From contig JARRNJ010000007.1 in assembly GCA_037385045.1 (NCBI GenBank), positions 1 to 64,000 on the forward strand: a stretch of 64,000 nucleotides of DNA, written 5' to 3'. The notes beneath the pieces are model-generated. The model did not search any database, was not told where the DNA came from, and worked only from the letters and a program-made list of their open reading frames with translations. Positions 1 to 8,600 of the stretch are shown in pieces. Within the stretch, counting starts at the first letter, position 1, and every line of letters begins with the position of its first letter. This DNA comes from JARRNJ01 sp037385045. Lineage in GTDB: Bacteria; Pseudomonadota; Gammaproteobacteria; JASBUN01. A program made the translations under genes and the position numbers.

Positions 1-240
1 AGTAATGTCGATGTCGAGGCGCGCGTTAAGGAAATCATCGTGGAGCAGCTGGGCGTCAATGCCGACGAAGTCCAGAATGAATCTTCCTTTGTAGACGATC
101 TTGGCGCCGACTCTCTGGATACCGTGGAGCTGGTCATGGCGCTGGAAGAAGCGTTCGACTGCGAAATCCCCGACGAAGAAGCGGAGAAGATCACCACTGT
201 TCAGCAGGCGATTGACTACGTCAACGGCCACCTGAACTGA
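1..240 (+). CDS. acpP: Acyl carrier protein (5' end cut by window)
   Basis: Carrier of acyl chains in type II fatty acid synthesis, in the cytosol. The reading frame is open from base 1 (S-N-V-D-V-E-A-R-V-K-E-I-I-V...), so only the start codon or a few bases are missing. The GTG at base 40 is an internal valine, not the start. The phosphopantetheine attachment motif GADSLDTVEL is present, with the acidic helix LEEAFDCEIPDEEAEKI after it. The length of about 79 residues is normal for the family. It precedes fabF in the usual acpP-fabF order, separated by a hairpin. Confidence 0.97.
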   Translation, partial: SNVDVEARVKEIIVEQLGVNADEVQNESSFVDDLGADSLDTVELVMALEEAFDCEIPDEEAEKITTVQQAIDYVNGHLN

Positions 241-258
241 GAACATCCCACCCGGCTG

Positions 259-291
259 AGGCTGCTTTCGCCCGGCGAGGGAAAGCAGCCT
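259..291 (+). terminator. Stem-loop between acpP and fabF
   Basis: AGGCTGCTTTC (259-269) pairs perfectly with GAAAGCAGCCT (281-291) across an 11-base loop. The 3' flank TTGGTTTCTCC is only moderately T-rich. It could be a partial terminator or an mRNA-stabilising hairpin that keeps acpP transcript higher than fabF transcript. This is inferred from sequence only. Confidence 0.6.
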
Positions 292-337
292 TGGTTTCTC
301 CGGGTTCACCACCCCATCGCGTGAGGAAGAACAGACC

Positions 338-1579
338 GTGTCAAAACGGCGTGTTGTCATTACCGGCCTCGGTATCGTATCCCCCGTCGGCAACGATGTG
401 CAGCAGGCGTGGGAGAACATTCTGGCGGGCAACAGCGGCATTGGCCCGTTGACGCGGTTCGACGTCTCGGCATTCCCGGTGCGGTTTGGTGGTTCGGTCA
501 AGGATTTCGACCCGGCCACCTATATTCCGCCCAAGGATGTCAAGAAGATGGATCCGTTCATCCACTACGGCATGGCTGCGGGCGCCCAGGCGATCGGCGA
601 TGCCGGTCTCGAAGTCACCGAAGCCAACGCCGAACGCATCGGAGTCGCCATTGGCGCGGGCATCGGCGGCATCCATTCCATCGAGAACGGCTACGATGGA
701 TTTCTCAAGGGTGGGCCGCGCAAGATTTCCCCGTTTTTTGTTCCCCAGAGCATCATCAATATGATCTCGGGGAATTTGTCGATTCGATATGGCCTGAAAG
801 GCCCGAACATTGCTATCGTCACGGCATGCACGACCGGCACTCACAATATCGGCGAGGCAGCGCGCATCATCGCTTATGGCGATGCCGACGTCATGGTCGC
901 CGGCGGCGCCGAGATGGCGACCACGCCCACCGGTCTGGGCGGATTCGCGGCCGCACGCGCCCTGTCGACCCGCAATGACGATCCCACCGCCGCCAGCCGT
1001 CCGTGGGACAAGGATCGCGACGGCTTCGTGCTGGGTGACGGTGCCGGTGTCCTGGTTCTGGAGGAATATGAACATGCCAAGCAGCGTGGCGCCCGGATCC
1101 ATGCCGAGCTGGCCGGTTTCGGCATGAGCGGGGACGCGTTCCACATGACTCAGCCCCCGGCCGGCGGGGAGGGCGCCAAACGCTGCATGTTGAGCGCGTT
1201 GCGCGATGCGGGCCTGAATACGGACCAGGTCGACTATATCAATGCCCACGGCACGTCCACGCCGGCCGGCGACAAGGCGGAAACCGAAGCCGTCAAAGCC
1301 GCCTTCGGCGACCACGCCTATAAGACTGCCGTGAGTTCCACCAAGTCCATGACCGGCCACCTGCTCGGCGCCGCCGGGGGCGTGGAGGCGGTGTTCAGTG
1401 TGCTGGCATTGCGCGATCAGGTGGCGCCGCCCACCATCAACCTGGAGAACCAGGACCCGGAATGCGATCTGGATTTCGTGCCCAACAGCGCCCGGGAGAT
1501 GAAGATCGACGTGTGTCTGTCCAACTCGTTCGGTTTCGGCGGCACCAACGGAACGCTGGTGTTCCGCAAGCTCAGCTAG
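338..1579 (+). CDS. fabF: Beta-ketoacyl-ACP synthase II
   Basis: Condenses malonyl-ACP with acyl-ACP in fatty acid elongation. The protein has 413 residues, the usual FabF length. The active-site cysteine is in VTACTTGTHNIG, the first catalytic histidine in NAHGTSTPAGD, and the second in KSMTGHLLGAAGG. The C-terminal SFGFGGTNG glycine loop is intact. The start is GTG at 338, preceded by GAGGAAG. It lies directly downstream of acpP and upstream of pabB, a common gammaproteobacterial order. Confidence 0.97.
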   Translation: MSKRRVVITGLGIVSPVGNDVQQAWENILAGNSGIGPLTRFDVSAFPVRFGGSVKDFDPATYIPPKDVKKMDPFIHYGMAAGAQAIGDAGLEVTEANAERIGVAIGAGIGGIHSIENGYDGFLKGGPRKISPFFVPQSIINMISGNLSIRYGLKGPNIAIVTACTTGTHNIGEAARIIAYGDADVMVAGGAEMATTPTGLGGFAAARALSTRNDDPTAASRPWDKDRDGFVLGDGAGVLVLEEYEHAKQRGARIHAELAGFGMSGDAFHMTQPPAGGEGAKRCMLSALRDAGLNTDQVDYINAHGTSTPAGDKAETEAVKAAFGDHAYKTAVSSTKSMTGHLLGAAGGVEAVFSVLALRDQVAPPTINLENQDPECDLDFVPNSAREMKIDVCLSNSFGFGGTNGTLVFRKLS

Positions 1580-1620
1580 GCCCAGGCGGGCCCGTGGCCC
1601 GCCGCTCCTGCGATTTCAGC

Positions 1621-3012
1621 GTGCACCGCCCCATCCCAGCCAAACAACCATTCAACGACTGCATCGTCCATACATTGGATATCGACCGGGACCTGTTGTC
1701 CCTGGCCGAGGTGGCCTCCGAGCGTTATCCGCATTTGCATGAAAGCGTCGCCCACGGCACGGAACAGGCGCGTTACGATATTCTGTTCGCATTCCCGGAT
1801 TCCGCCCTGACGCTGGATGCCAACGGCCGGCTGTCCGGCGATGACGGCCAGGGAGGCGGCTTCCTGGAGGCATTCGACCGCTGGTGGCAGCGGGAGGCCG
1901 TCGCTATCACCGGCGGGGATGCGCCGGTTCCGTTTCGCGGCGGCTGGTTCGTATACCTGGGCTACGAGTTGGCGGCCGAGGTCGAACCGGTATTGGACGT
2001 TCCGCCAGCCGAACCGGTGTTGCCGACGGCGTTCGCGGTGCGCTGTCCGGCAGCCATCGTACGTGATCACGAGCGGCGCTGTCTGCACCTGGTGGCCGAG
2101 CCAGGGCAGGAGGCGTTGCTTGAGCGTATGACCGGGGACCTGGAGCGCGGGGGGGCGGAATGCCCATCGGTTCAGCGGCCGGCGCTTTCTGTGCAAGAGG
2201 ACGATCCCCGGACTTTTCTTGACGGTGTCGCGCGGGTCCGGCGCTACATCGCCGACGGCGACGTGTTCCAGGTCAACCTGTCACGGCGCTGGTGCGCGAT
2301 AGCCGATGAAGCGGTGCCGGTGGAACGGTTGTACCGGCTGCTGCGCCGGCACAACCCGGCGCCGTTCGCGGGCCTCAGCCGCTGGCAGGACACGAGTATT
2401 CTCAGTTCCTCCCCCGAGCGCCTGGTGCAGGTCGGCGGCGGCCGGGTGCAGACCCGTCCCATCGCCGGCACCCGGCCGCGCGGTATCGCGGCGGTGGCAG
2501 ACCAGGCGTACTCGCGCGAGCTGCTGGGTCATCCGAAGGAACGCGCCGAACACGTGATGCTGATCGATCTGGAACGCAACGATCTGGGGCGCGTGTGCCG
2601 GCCCGGCAGCGCGGAGGTGAACGAGTTGATGGTGCTTGAGACCTATGCCCACGTGCACCATATCGTTTCAAACGTGCGCGGCGTCCCGGTCGAGGGTATC
2701 ACGCCGGGGCAGGTCATACGTGCGGTCTTTCCAGGCGGCACGATCACCGGTTGCCCGAAGATCCGGTGCATGGAGATCATTGCCGAACTGGAACGTGAAG
2801 GACGCGGTGCGTATACCGGCTCCATGGGCTACGTCAACCGTGACGGCGACCTGGATCTCAATATTCTCATACGCACTTTGGTGAATCGGGGCAACGGGGT
2901 CACGCTGCGCACGGGGGCGGGTATTGTGGCCGATTCGATCGCTGAACGGGAACTGGCGGAAACCCGAGCCAAGGCGCGCGGCCTGCTACTGGCTCTGGGG
3001 GCCGGGGAGTGA
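1621..3012 (+). CDS. pabB: Aminodeoxychorismate synthase component I
   Basis: Converts chorismate plus ammonia to 4-amino-4-deoxychorismate for folate synthesis. It shows the chorismate-binding family core: RYIADGDVFQVNLSRR, SSSPERLV, HVMLIDLERNDLGRV and FPGGTITGCPKIRCMEI. The motif that is PIKGT in E. coli PabB reads PIAGT here, as in TrpE. The assignment as PabB therefore rests on the FPGGTITGCPK region and on the adjacent pabC. The start is uncertain. GTG 1621 gives 463 residues and lies 41 bases after fabF. GTG 1594, also in frame, would add nine residues. Neither has a strong ribosome site. The frame stays open well back into fabF, so the upstream part is not coding. Confidence 0.88.
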   Translation: MHRPIPAKQPFNDCIVHTLDIDRDLLSLAEVASERYPHLHESVAHGTEQARYDILFAFPDSALTLDANGRLSGDDGQGGGFLEAFDRWWQREAVAITGGDAPVPFRGGWFVYLGYELAAEVEPVLDVPPAEPVLPTAFAVRCPAAIVRDHERRCLHLVAEPGQEALLERMTGDLERGGAECPSVQRPALSVQEDDPRTFLDGVARVRRYIADGDVFQVNLSRRWCAIADEAVPVERLYRLLRRHNPAPFAGLSRWQDTSILSSSPERLVQVGGGRVQTRPIAGTRPRGIAAVADQAYSRELLGHPKERAEHVMLIDLERNDLGRVCRPGSAEVNELMVLETYAHVHHIVSNVRGVPVEGITPGQVIRAVFPGGTITGCPKIRCMEIIAELEREGRGAYTGSMGYVNRDGDLDLNILIRTLVNRGNGVTLRTGAGIVADSIAERELAETRAKARGLLLALGAGE

Positions 3013-3117
3013 AGTGATGCCGGCGTTGGCCCAATCGCTTTCGCGCGTCGGCCGCCGCGCGCCCGCGAGGACCCTTTGCAGCAACGCCGGCCGACCTCAG
3101 GGCCGCAGGAGATACCC

Positions 3118-3930
3118 ATGACGCTCGTCAACGGCGAACCGACCCAATGCCTGGATGCGGCGGATCGCGGCCTGCAGTACGGCGACGGCGTGTTTGAAAC
3201 CCTGGCGGTGCGCGACGGCATCCCCGCGCATTGGGACCGGCACATGGCCCGGCTGCGGGAAGGCTGTGCACGCCTGGGCATCGAGCCGCCGGCCCCCGAG
3301 CTGCTCCGGCGCGAGGCGCATCAGGAATGCGGTGCCAGCGCGCGGGGCGTATTGAAGCTCATCGTGACCCGTGGCAGCGGTGGGCGCGGCTATCGGATTC
3401 CGGTGCCGTCGCGTCCCGCACGCATCCTGTCCCTGCACCCGTGGCCGGATTACCCGTCGGATTGGCAATGCGACGGCATCGCCATGCGCGTTTGCGTTAC
3501 GCGCTGGTCGCTTAATCCGGCGTTGGCGGGCATCAAGCATCTCAACCGCTTGGAACAGGTATTGGCCCGCAGCGAGTGGGATAATCCGGACATTGCCGAG
3601 GGATTGATGTTGAATTCCCGTGGTCAGGTGATTTCCGGTACCATGACCAACATATTCGTGGTCCAGGACGACGCGCTGATCACCCCGGACTTGGCCGAGT
3701 GCGGAATTTGCGGCATCACCCGCGCCCGGGTCTTGGAGGCGGCGGCGGATTTGGGTATGGACTGCCGTGTCTTACCGTTGGACTTGGAACAACTGCTGCG
3801 GGCCCGGGAACTGTTCGTCTGCAACAGTGTCGCCGGCATCTGGCCGGTGCGGAAACTGGAACAGGTGTCTTTTGCGGCCGGTTCCGCGACCCGCCAGTTG
3901 ACGCAGGCGCTCGAGTCCCGAAGCAGCTGA
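3118..3930 (+). CDS. pabC: Aminodeoxychorismate lyase
   Basis: PLP enzyme that splits aminodeoxychorismate into 4-aminobenzoate and pyruvate. It is a class IV aminotransferase fold of 270 residues. The start is ATG 3118 (MTLVNGEP) after CAGGAGAT. The family hallmark RGLQYGDGVFETL is near residue 20. The likely PLP lysine is in IKHLNRLEQVLAR, and the GTMTNIFVV and CGITRARVLE motifs follow. It sits between pabB and mltG, the same order as in many gammaproteobacteria. A branched-chain or D-amino acid aminotransferase of the same class is the alternative, but the neighbourhood favours PabC. Confidence 0.92.
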   Translation: MTLVNGEPTQCLDAADRGLQYGDGVFETLAVRDGIPAHWDRHMARLREGCARLGIEPPAPELLRREAHQECGASARGVLKLIVTRGSGGRGYRIPVPSRPARILSLHPWPDYPSDWQCDGIAMRVCVTRWSLNPALAGIKHLNRLEQVLARSEWDNPDIAEGLMLNSRGQVISGTMTNIFVVQDDALITPDLAECGICGITRARVLEAAADLGMDCRVLPLDLEQLLRARELFVCNSVAGIWPVRKLEQVSFAAGSATRQLTQALESRSS

Positions 3931-3945
3931 ACGCAGAATGGCACG

Positions 3946-4986
3946 ATGACCAAGATGGTGTCCAAGCTCGTCGGGGTGGCCGTCCTGGCGGCGAGTTTCG
4001 CCGCCGGTTGGGTTCTGCTCGACTATCGCTCGTTTGTGCATACGCCGCTGACGGTGGGTCCCGGCGGCGTCACCTACGTGGTTACTCCGGGAACGCCGCT
4101 ATCGCAGTTGGCGCGGGGCTTGGCAAGCCGCGGCATCGTCCGTCATCCGTTCTATCTGGTTGCGTTGGGCCGGCTGGAAGGCTGGTCGCACCGGATCCAG
4201 GCCGGCGAGTACGAGATCGAGCCGGGCACCACGCCGGAGCAACTGCTCAGGATGCTGGTGGCCGGCAGGGTGAAACAGTATTCCTTGACCATCGTCGAGG
4301 GCTGGACATTCCGCCAGCTGCGGGCCGAACTGCGGCGCAGCACGGTCATTGCCCACACCCTGAAGGGCCTGAGTGATACCGCTGTCATGGCCAGGCTCGG
4401 CGCGCCGGGGCAGCATGCCGAGGGTTGGTTCTACCCCGATACCTACCGCTTCCCCCGCGGGACCACGGATGTGGAGTTTCTGAGGCGCGCATACGAGGCC
4501 ATGCGCCAGCGGCTGACCGCGGAGTGGCAGGACCGGGCCAAGAATCTGCCGTTGAAGACGCCGTATCAGGCGTTGATTCTCGCCTCGATCGTGGAAAAGG
4601 AGACCGCCGTGCCCAAGGAGCGCGAGGAAGTCGCCGGCGTGTTCGTGCGCCGACTGGAGCGCGGCATGCGGTTGCAGACCGATCCCACGGTGATCTACGG
4701 CATGGGCGACAAGTACAACGGTGACATCCGCACCCGTGATCTGCGTACCGATACACCTTACAACACCTATACCCGCGCCGGACTGCCGCCGACGCCGATC
4801 GCCATGCCCAGCGGTGCCTCCATACACGCGGCGTTGCACCCGGCAGCGGGCAAGACGTTGTATTTCGTCGCCAAGGGGGACGGAACGCACCATTTCTCCG
4901 TAACCCTGGCGGAGCACAACCGGGCGGTGGTCAAATATCAGCTGGGCGGTGACGCCAGGCATCACGCGCCGCGGGCGGCGAAGTGA
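3946..4986 (+). CDS. mltG: Endolytic murein transglycosylase MltG (YceG)
   Basis: Inner-membrane lytic transglycosylase that cleaves nascent glycan strands and limits their length. The protein has 346 residues, with one N-terminal membrane segment (about residues 7-26). A LysM-like region (VTYVVTPGTPLSQLARGL) and the YceG core follow. The catalytic glutamate lies in ASIVEKETAVPKEREEVAGVF, followed by LQTDPTVIYG and YNTYTRAGLPPTPI. It is 15 bases after pabC, and its stop overlaps the region just upstream of tmk. Confidence 0.95.
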   Translation: MTKMVSKLVGVAVLAASFAAGWVLLDYRSFVHTPLTVGPGGVTYVVTPGTPLSQLARGLASRGIVRHPFYLVALGRLEGWSHRIQAGEYEIEPGTTPEQLLRMLVAGRVKQYSLTIVEGWTFRQLRAELRRSTVIAHTLKGLSDTAVMARLGAPGQHAEGWFYPDTYRFPRGTTDVEFLRRAYEAMRQRLTAEWQDRAKNLPLKTPYQALILASIVEKETAVPKEREEVAGVFVRRLERGMRLQTDPTVIYGMGDKYNGDIRTRDLRTDTPYNTYTRAGLPPTPIAMPSGASIHAALHPAAGKTLYFVAKGDGTHHFSVTLAEHNRAVVKYQLGGDARHHAPRAAK

Positions 4987-5024
4987 GTCGCCGCGTCGGC
5001 GGCACAGCGAGAGGGCAGGCGCGA

Positions 5025-5633
5025 ATGTTCATCACCGTGGAAGGATCAGAGGGGGCCGGCAAGTCGACCAACCTGGAGTTCATCCGCCGGCGCCTGGAGG
5101 AGGCCGGAAAGTCCGTGGTCATGACCCGGGAGCCGGGGGGAACGCCGCTCGCGGAACGGATCCGTGAGTTGTTGCTCGGGCACAGCCACGACGGCATGGC
5201 CGACGACTGCGAGCTGCTGCTGGTGTTCGCGGCGCGGGCCGAACATCTGGACAAAGTGATCCGCCCGGCGCTGGCGGCCGGGAAGTGGGTGTTGTGCGAC
5301 CGCTTCACGGACGCCACCTACGCCTACCAGGGCGGCGGGCGCGGCATCGCCGGCGATCGCATCGCGCAGCTGGAGACCTGGACCCAGGGTGAGCTGCGCC
5401 CGGACCTGACCCTGATCCTGGACGTGCCGGTGGTGGTGGGGATGGAGCGCGCCGGTCGGCGCAGCGCGCCGGACCGGTTCGAAGCCCAGCGGCAGGAGTT
5501 CTTCGAACGGGTGCGCGATACGTACCTGCAGCGGGCGCAACGCGAGCCGCGGCGCTATCGCGTCGTCGACGCCGGACGGCCGCTGGCGCAGGTACAGGCC
5601 GCTATCGACGTGATACTGGCCGAGTGGCTGTGA
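5025..5633 (+). CDS. tmk: Thymidylate kinase
   Basis: Phosphorylates dTMP to dTDP. The protein has 202 residues from ATG 5025 (MFITVEGSEGAGKS), preceded by GAGAGGG. An upstream in-frame GTG at 4983 overlapping mltG is less likely. The P-loop is GSEGAGKST, the dTMP-binding motif is REPGGTPLAERIR, and the DRF-type motif is CDRFTDATYAYQGGGRGI. It forms the standard mltG-tmk-holB series. Confidence 0.97.
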   Translation: MFITVEGSEGAGKSTNLEFIRRRLEEAGKSVVMTREPGGTPLAERIRELLLGHSHDGMADDCELLLVFAARAEHLDKVIRPALAAGKWVLCDRFTDATYAYQGGGRGIAGDRIAQLETWTQGELRPDLTLILDVPVVVGMERAGRRSAPDRFEAQRQEFFERVRDTYLQRAQREPRRYRVVDAGRPLAQVQAAIDVILAEWL

Positions 5634-5669
5634 TCCGGCCGGGAACCCTGTTCCGACAGCAATGGAGTC

Positions 5670-6662
5670 ATGACCGAAAACACCGAAATCCTCCCCTGGC
5701 ACGCGGCGCATTGGCAGCGGCTGATGGCGCGCCTGCGCGGCGACAGTCTGCCCCATGCACTGCTGTTGACCGGGCCGGCCGGCATCGGCAAGGGGCAATT
5801 CGCCGGCCAGCTGGCCCAGGCGCTGCTGTGCCAGAGCCCGCAGGCCGATGGTCGCGCCTGCGGGACCTGCCGCACCTGCCTGCTGTATCAGGCCGGCAGC
5901 CATCCGGATTTCGCCCGGGTGAATCCGGAAGAGGGCAGCAAGGTGATCAAGATCGGCCAGATCCGGGAGCTGATCGCGCGCTTGGCGATGACCAGTCAAA
6001 TGGGCGGTTACCGGGTGGCGGTGATCCGCCCGGCGCACCGGCTCAACACCGAGGCCGCCAACAGTCTGCTCAAGACCCTGGAAGAACCGGGCCCCCGATC
6101 GCTCCTGCTGCTCCTAAGCGATCGACCAGGATTGTTGCCGGCCACCATTCGCAGCCGTTGCCAGGCGCTGAGCTTTGCGCCGCCGCCGCGGGAGATGGGC
6201 GTCGCCTGGCTGCGGGAGCGGGTCGAGGGCCTGGATCCGGAGCTGCTGCTGGGATTGACGGGAGGGGCGCCCCTGGCGGCGCTGGCGCTGGCCGATCCGG
6301 AGCGCCTGGCGCGGCGTGGCGCCCTGGTCGGCGAGCTGCTCCAGGTGGCGGCCGGCGAGGTCGACCCGGTGGCCATGGCCCGTCGCTGGCACGGCGAAGA
6401 CCTGGGCGAGTCCGTGGGCTGGCTGACCCGCACCGTCATGGATCTGATCCGGCTCAAGCTGACCGCGCAGCCGCCCAATCTGGCCAACCCCGACCTGCGC
6501 CCCCGTTTGCAGCCGTTGGCCGAGCAGGTAGACTTGAGGCAATTGTACGGGCATCTGCAGCGCCTGCAGCAGGCCGCGCGGCTCGGCAACACCCAGGTCA
6601 GCGCCCAGTCGATCCTGGAGGATGTGCTTATTCCCTGGAGAAACGCGGCGAACGGCCGATAA
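5670..6662 (+). CDS. holB: DNA polymerase III subunit delta'
   Basis: Clamp-loader subunit of the replicative polymerase. The protein has 330 residues. An AAA+ P-loop-like segment GPAGIGKGQ (near residue 34) is followed by a four-cysteine zinc module (ALLCQ...ACGTCRTC). The SRC motif TIRSRCQAL is typical of delta'. It lies 36 bases after tmk and upstream of pilZ, as in Pseudomonas and relatives. Confidence 0.95.
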   Translation: MTENTEILPWHAAHWQRLMARLRGDSLPHALLLTGPAGIGKGQFAGQLAQALLCQSPQADGRACGTCRTCLLYQAGSHPDFARVNPEEGSKVIKIGQIRELIARLAMTSQMGGYRVAVIRPAHRLNTEAANSLLKTLEEPGPRSLLLLLSDRPGLLPATIRSRCQALSFAPPPREMGVAWLRERVEGLDPELLLGLTGGAPLAALALADPERLARRGALVGELLQVAAGEVDPVAMARRWHGEDLGESVGWLTRTVMDLIRLKLTAQPPNLANPDLRPRLQPLAEQVDLRQLYGHLQRLQQAARLGNTQVSAQSILEDVLIPWRNAANGR

Positions 6663-6709
6663 CGACGAGCAAGGAACAGAGGAGGGGCTGCGCCCCGAGG
6701 AAACCCGTT

Positions 6710-7078
6710 ATGAATGACATGAGCAAGCGACCGGCGATGCCCAGCCGCCAGGGTATCCTGTCACTGACCATCAAAGACAAGAGCGCCCTGTATGCGGCGT
6801 ATATGCCATTTATCCGCAACGGAGGCCTGTTCATCCCGACCAACAAGGGCTACCGCATCGGCGACGATGTGTTCATGCTGCTCACCCTGATGGACGAGCC
6901 GGAAAAGATCCCGGTCGCCGGGACCATCGTCTGGATCACCCCCAAGGGCGCCCAGGGCAACCGGGCCGCGGGGATCGGCGTGCAGTTCAGCGATCAGGAC
7001 GGCGGTGTCGCCCGCAACAAGATCGAGACCTACCTGGCCGGCGCGCTCAAGGCCGACCGTCCGACCCATACCATGTAA
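6710..7078 (+). CDS. pilZ: PilZ-domain type IV pilus protein
   Basis: Small cytosolic protein of 122 residues matching the PilZ subgroup needed for type IV pilus biogenesis. It has RNGGLFIPTNKGYRIGDDVFMLLTLMDEPEKIPVAG-type beta-barrel sequence ending AAGIGVQFSDQD. The RxxxR c-di-GMP-binding motif is not seen, as expected for the pilus-assembly subgroup. The start is ATG 6710 after CGAGGAAA; ATG 6719 is an alternative. The holB-pilZ-tatD order is conserved in gammaproteobacteria. Confidence 0.9.
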   Translation: MNDMSKRPAMPSRQGILSLTIKDKSALYAAYMPFIRNGGLFIPTNKGYRIGDDVFMLLTLMDEPEKIPVAGTIVWITPKGAQGNRAAGIGVQFSDQDGGVARNKIETYLAGALKADRPTHTM

Positions 7079-7152
7079 CCGTGTTGCCGGCGCCGCGCGG
7101 GCGCCGCCATGTTAAACTGCCGCGCTCATCCGGGCAAACCGTCTCCATCCTC

Positions 7153-7935
7153 ATGCTGATTGACTCCCATTGCCACCTGGATCGCCTCGATCTGGGCAAA
7201 TACGACGGTGATCTCGCCGGCGCGCTGCAACACGCCCGCGACAACGGCGTCGAGCACCTGCTGTGCGTCAGCATCGACCTGGAAGACTACGCCTCCATGG
7301 TCCGGCTGGTGGAGCCGTTCCCGCAGGTGTCCGTTTCAGTGGGTGTGCACCCCAGTCATCAGGGCGGCCGGGACCCGAGTGTCGACGATCTGGTGGAACG
7401 GGCCGAACACCCGCGGGTGGTGGCCATCGGCGAAACGGGGCTCGACTACTACTACGGCGAGGGCGACCTGGAGTGGCAGCGCCAGCGCTTCCGTACCCAC
7501 ATCCGCGCCGCCCGGGCCTGCGGCAAACCGCTCATCATCCACACCCGGGACGCCCGCGAGGACACCCTGACGATCCTGGCTGAGGAGGGCGCCGGGCGCG
7601 TCGGCGGCGTGATGCACTGTTTCACCGAAGACTGGGACATGGCGCAGCAGGCCATGGCGCTCAATTTCTACATTTCGTTTTCCGGCATCGTGACCTTCAG
7701 GAACGCCACCCGGCTCAAGGATGTGGCACGCCGTGTGCCGCTCGAGCGCATGCTGGTGGAAACCGACTCCCCGTACCTGGCTCCGGTACCTCATCGGGGC
7801 AAGCCCAACGAACCGGCCTGGGTGCGGCACGTGGCCGAATACATCGCCGAGCTGCGCGGCTTGACGCTGGAGGAACTCGCCGCTGCCACGTCCGAGAATT
7901 ACTTCCGGCTCTTCGGGCGGCCGCCGGCGGAGTAG
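7153..7935 (+). CDS. TatD-family metal-dependent hydrolase (YcfH-like)
   Basis: TIM-barrel nuclease/hydrolase of the TatD family, 260 residues. The start is ATG 7153, giving MLIDSHCHLD. Metal-binding motifs are visible: DSHCHLD at the N terminus, ETGLDYY near the middle, IIHTRDA, HCFTED and the C-terminal ETDSPYLAP. The position after pilZ matches the YcfH paralogue. The upstream open frame to 7081 lacks a good start and is not included. Confidence 0.95.
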   Translation: MLIDSHCHLDRLDLGKYDGDLAGALQHARDNGVEHLLCVSIDLEDYASMVRLVEPFPQVSVSVGVHPSHQGGRDPSVDDLVERAEHPRVVAIGETGLDYYYGEGDLEWQRQRFRTHIRAARACGKPLIIHTRDAREDTLTILAEEGAGRVGGVMHCFTEDWDMAQQAMALNFYISFSGIVTFRNATRLKDVARRVPLERMLVETDSPYLAPVPHRGKPNEPAWVRHVAEYIAELRGLTLEELAAATSENYFRLFGRPPAE

Positions 7936-8056
7936 TAGGGTGCGCCTGCCGTAGGCGGCGCACCGACTGCGCCTGGGCGCCCCGCGGAATGCGTGGGGTC
8001 GGTGCCGTATCAGGCAGGCGGTGCGTTGCCGCCTTGCGGCGTCGAACGCACCCTAC
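7935..8056 (+). repeat. Imperfect palindromic intergenic element
   Basis: The outer arms GTAGGGTGCG (7935-7944) and CGCACCCTAC (8047-8056) are perfect inverted repeats enclosing about 100 bases. The interior has further complementary G/C-rich segments (GGCGGCGCACC against GGTGCGTTGCCGCC). It fills the convergent gap between tatD (+) and the thioesterase (-). The GTAGGGTGCG...CGCACCCTAC form resembles palindromic elements dispersed in gammaproteobacterial genomes. It may also act as a bidirectional terminator. Confidence 0.7.
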
Positions 8057-8082
8057 GGGTGATTGTCCGTTGGTGAAAAACC

Positions 8083-8475
8083 CTAGGCCGGCACCGGCGT
8101 CGGTTTGCCCGACGCATCCACCGCGACGTAGGTCAGCACCGCCTCGGTGACCCGCACGACCCCGGCCTCGCCCCGGTCACGTTCGGCATACACCACGACG
8201 TCAACCGTCAGGGAGGTTCGGCCCACCCGGACGACATCAGCGTAGAAGCTCACCACGTCGCCGACATAGACCGGTTCATGGAACTGAAACGAATTCACCG
8301 CCACGGTGACCACGCGGCCCCGCACCCGCCGGTAGGCCTCGATGGCGCCGGCGATATCCACCTGGGACATGATCCAGCCGCCGAATATGTCGCCGCTGGC
8401 GTTGGTGTCACCGGGCATGGGCAGCAGCCGGGTGGTGGGTTGGCGGTCGGGAAGTCGGTCATTTACGTTGCTCAT
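8083..8475 (-). CDS. Hotdog-fold acyl-CoA thioesterase (YciA-like)
   Basis: Hydrolyses acyl-CoA. The protein has 130 residues from ATG 8475 (MSNVNDRLPD). The YciA/BFIT-type motif PGDTNASGDIFGGWIMSQVD carries the conserved Asn/Asp region, followed by AVNSFQFHEPVYVGDVVSFYADV. It is the last gene of the beta-oxidation operon. The sequence upstream is open in the same frame back into the acyl-CoA synthetase gene because of the 13-bp duplication there, so a fused product is possible (see findings). Confidence 0.88.
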   Translation of the reverse strand: MSNVNDRLPDRQPTTRLLPMPGDTNASGDIFGGWIMSQVDIAGAIEAYRRVRGRVVTVAVNSFQFHEPVYVGDVVSFYADVVRVGRTSLTVDVVVYAERDRGEAGVVRVTEAVLTYVAVDASGKPTPVPA

Positions 8476-8600
8476 AAGCCATCTCATCATCATGAACGCC
8501 CGCGCGCCATCCCTGCAGGGGCGCCGGGCCGGGCGGTGATGCCACCGGGTTGCAGCCCGCCTATTGCACCAGCCAAAGCCCGGTTGGCGCAATAGGGGGG

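Noticed and set aside
1462..1620. Extension of pabB upstream into fabF
   Set aside because: The frame overlaps the fabF 3' end in another phase and its residues do not resemble PabB.
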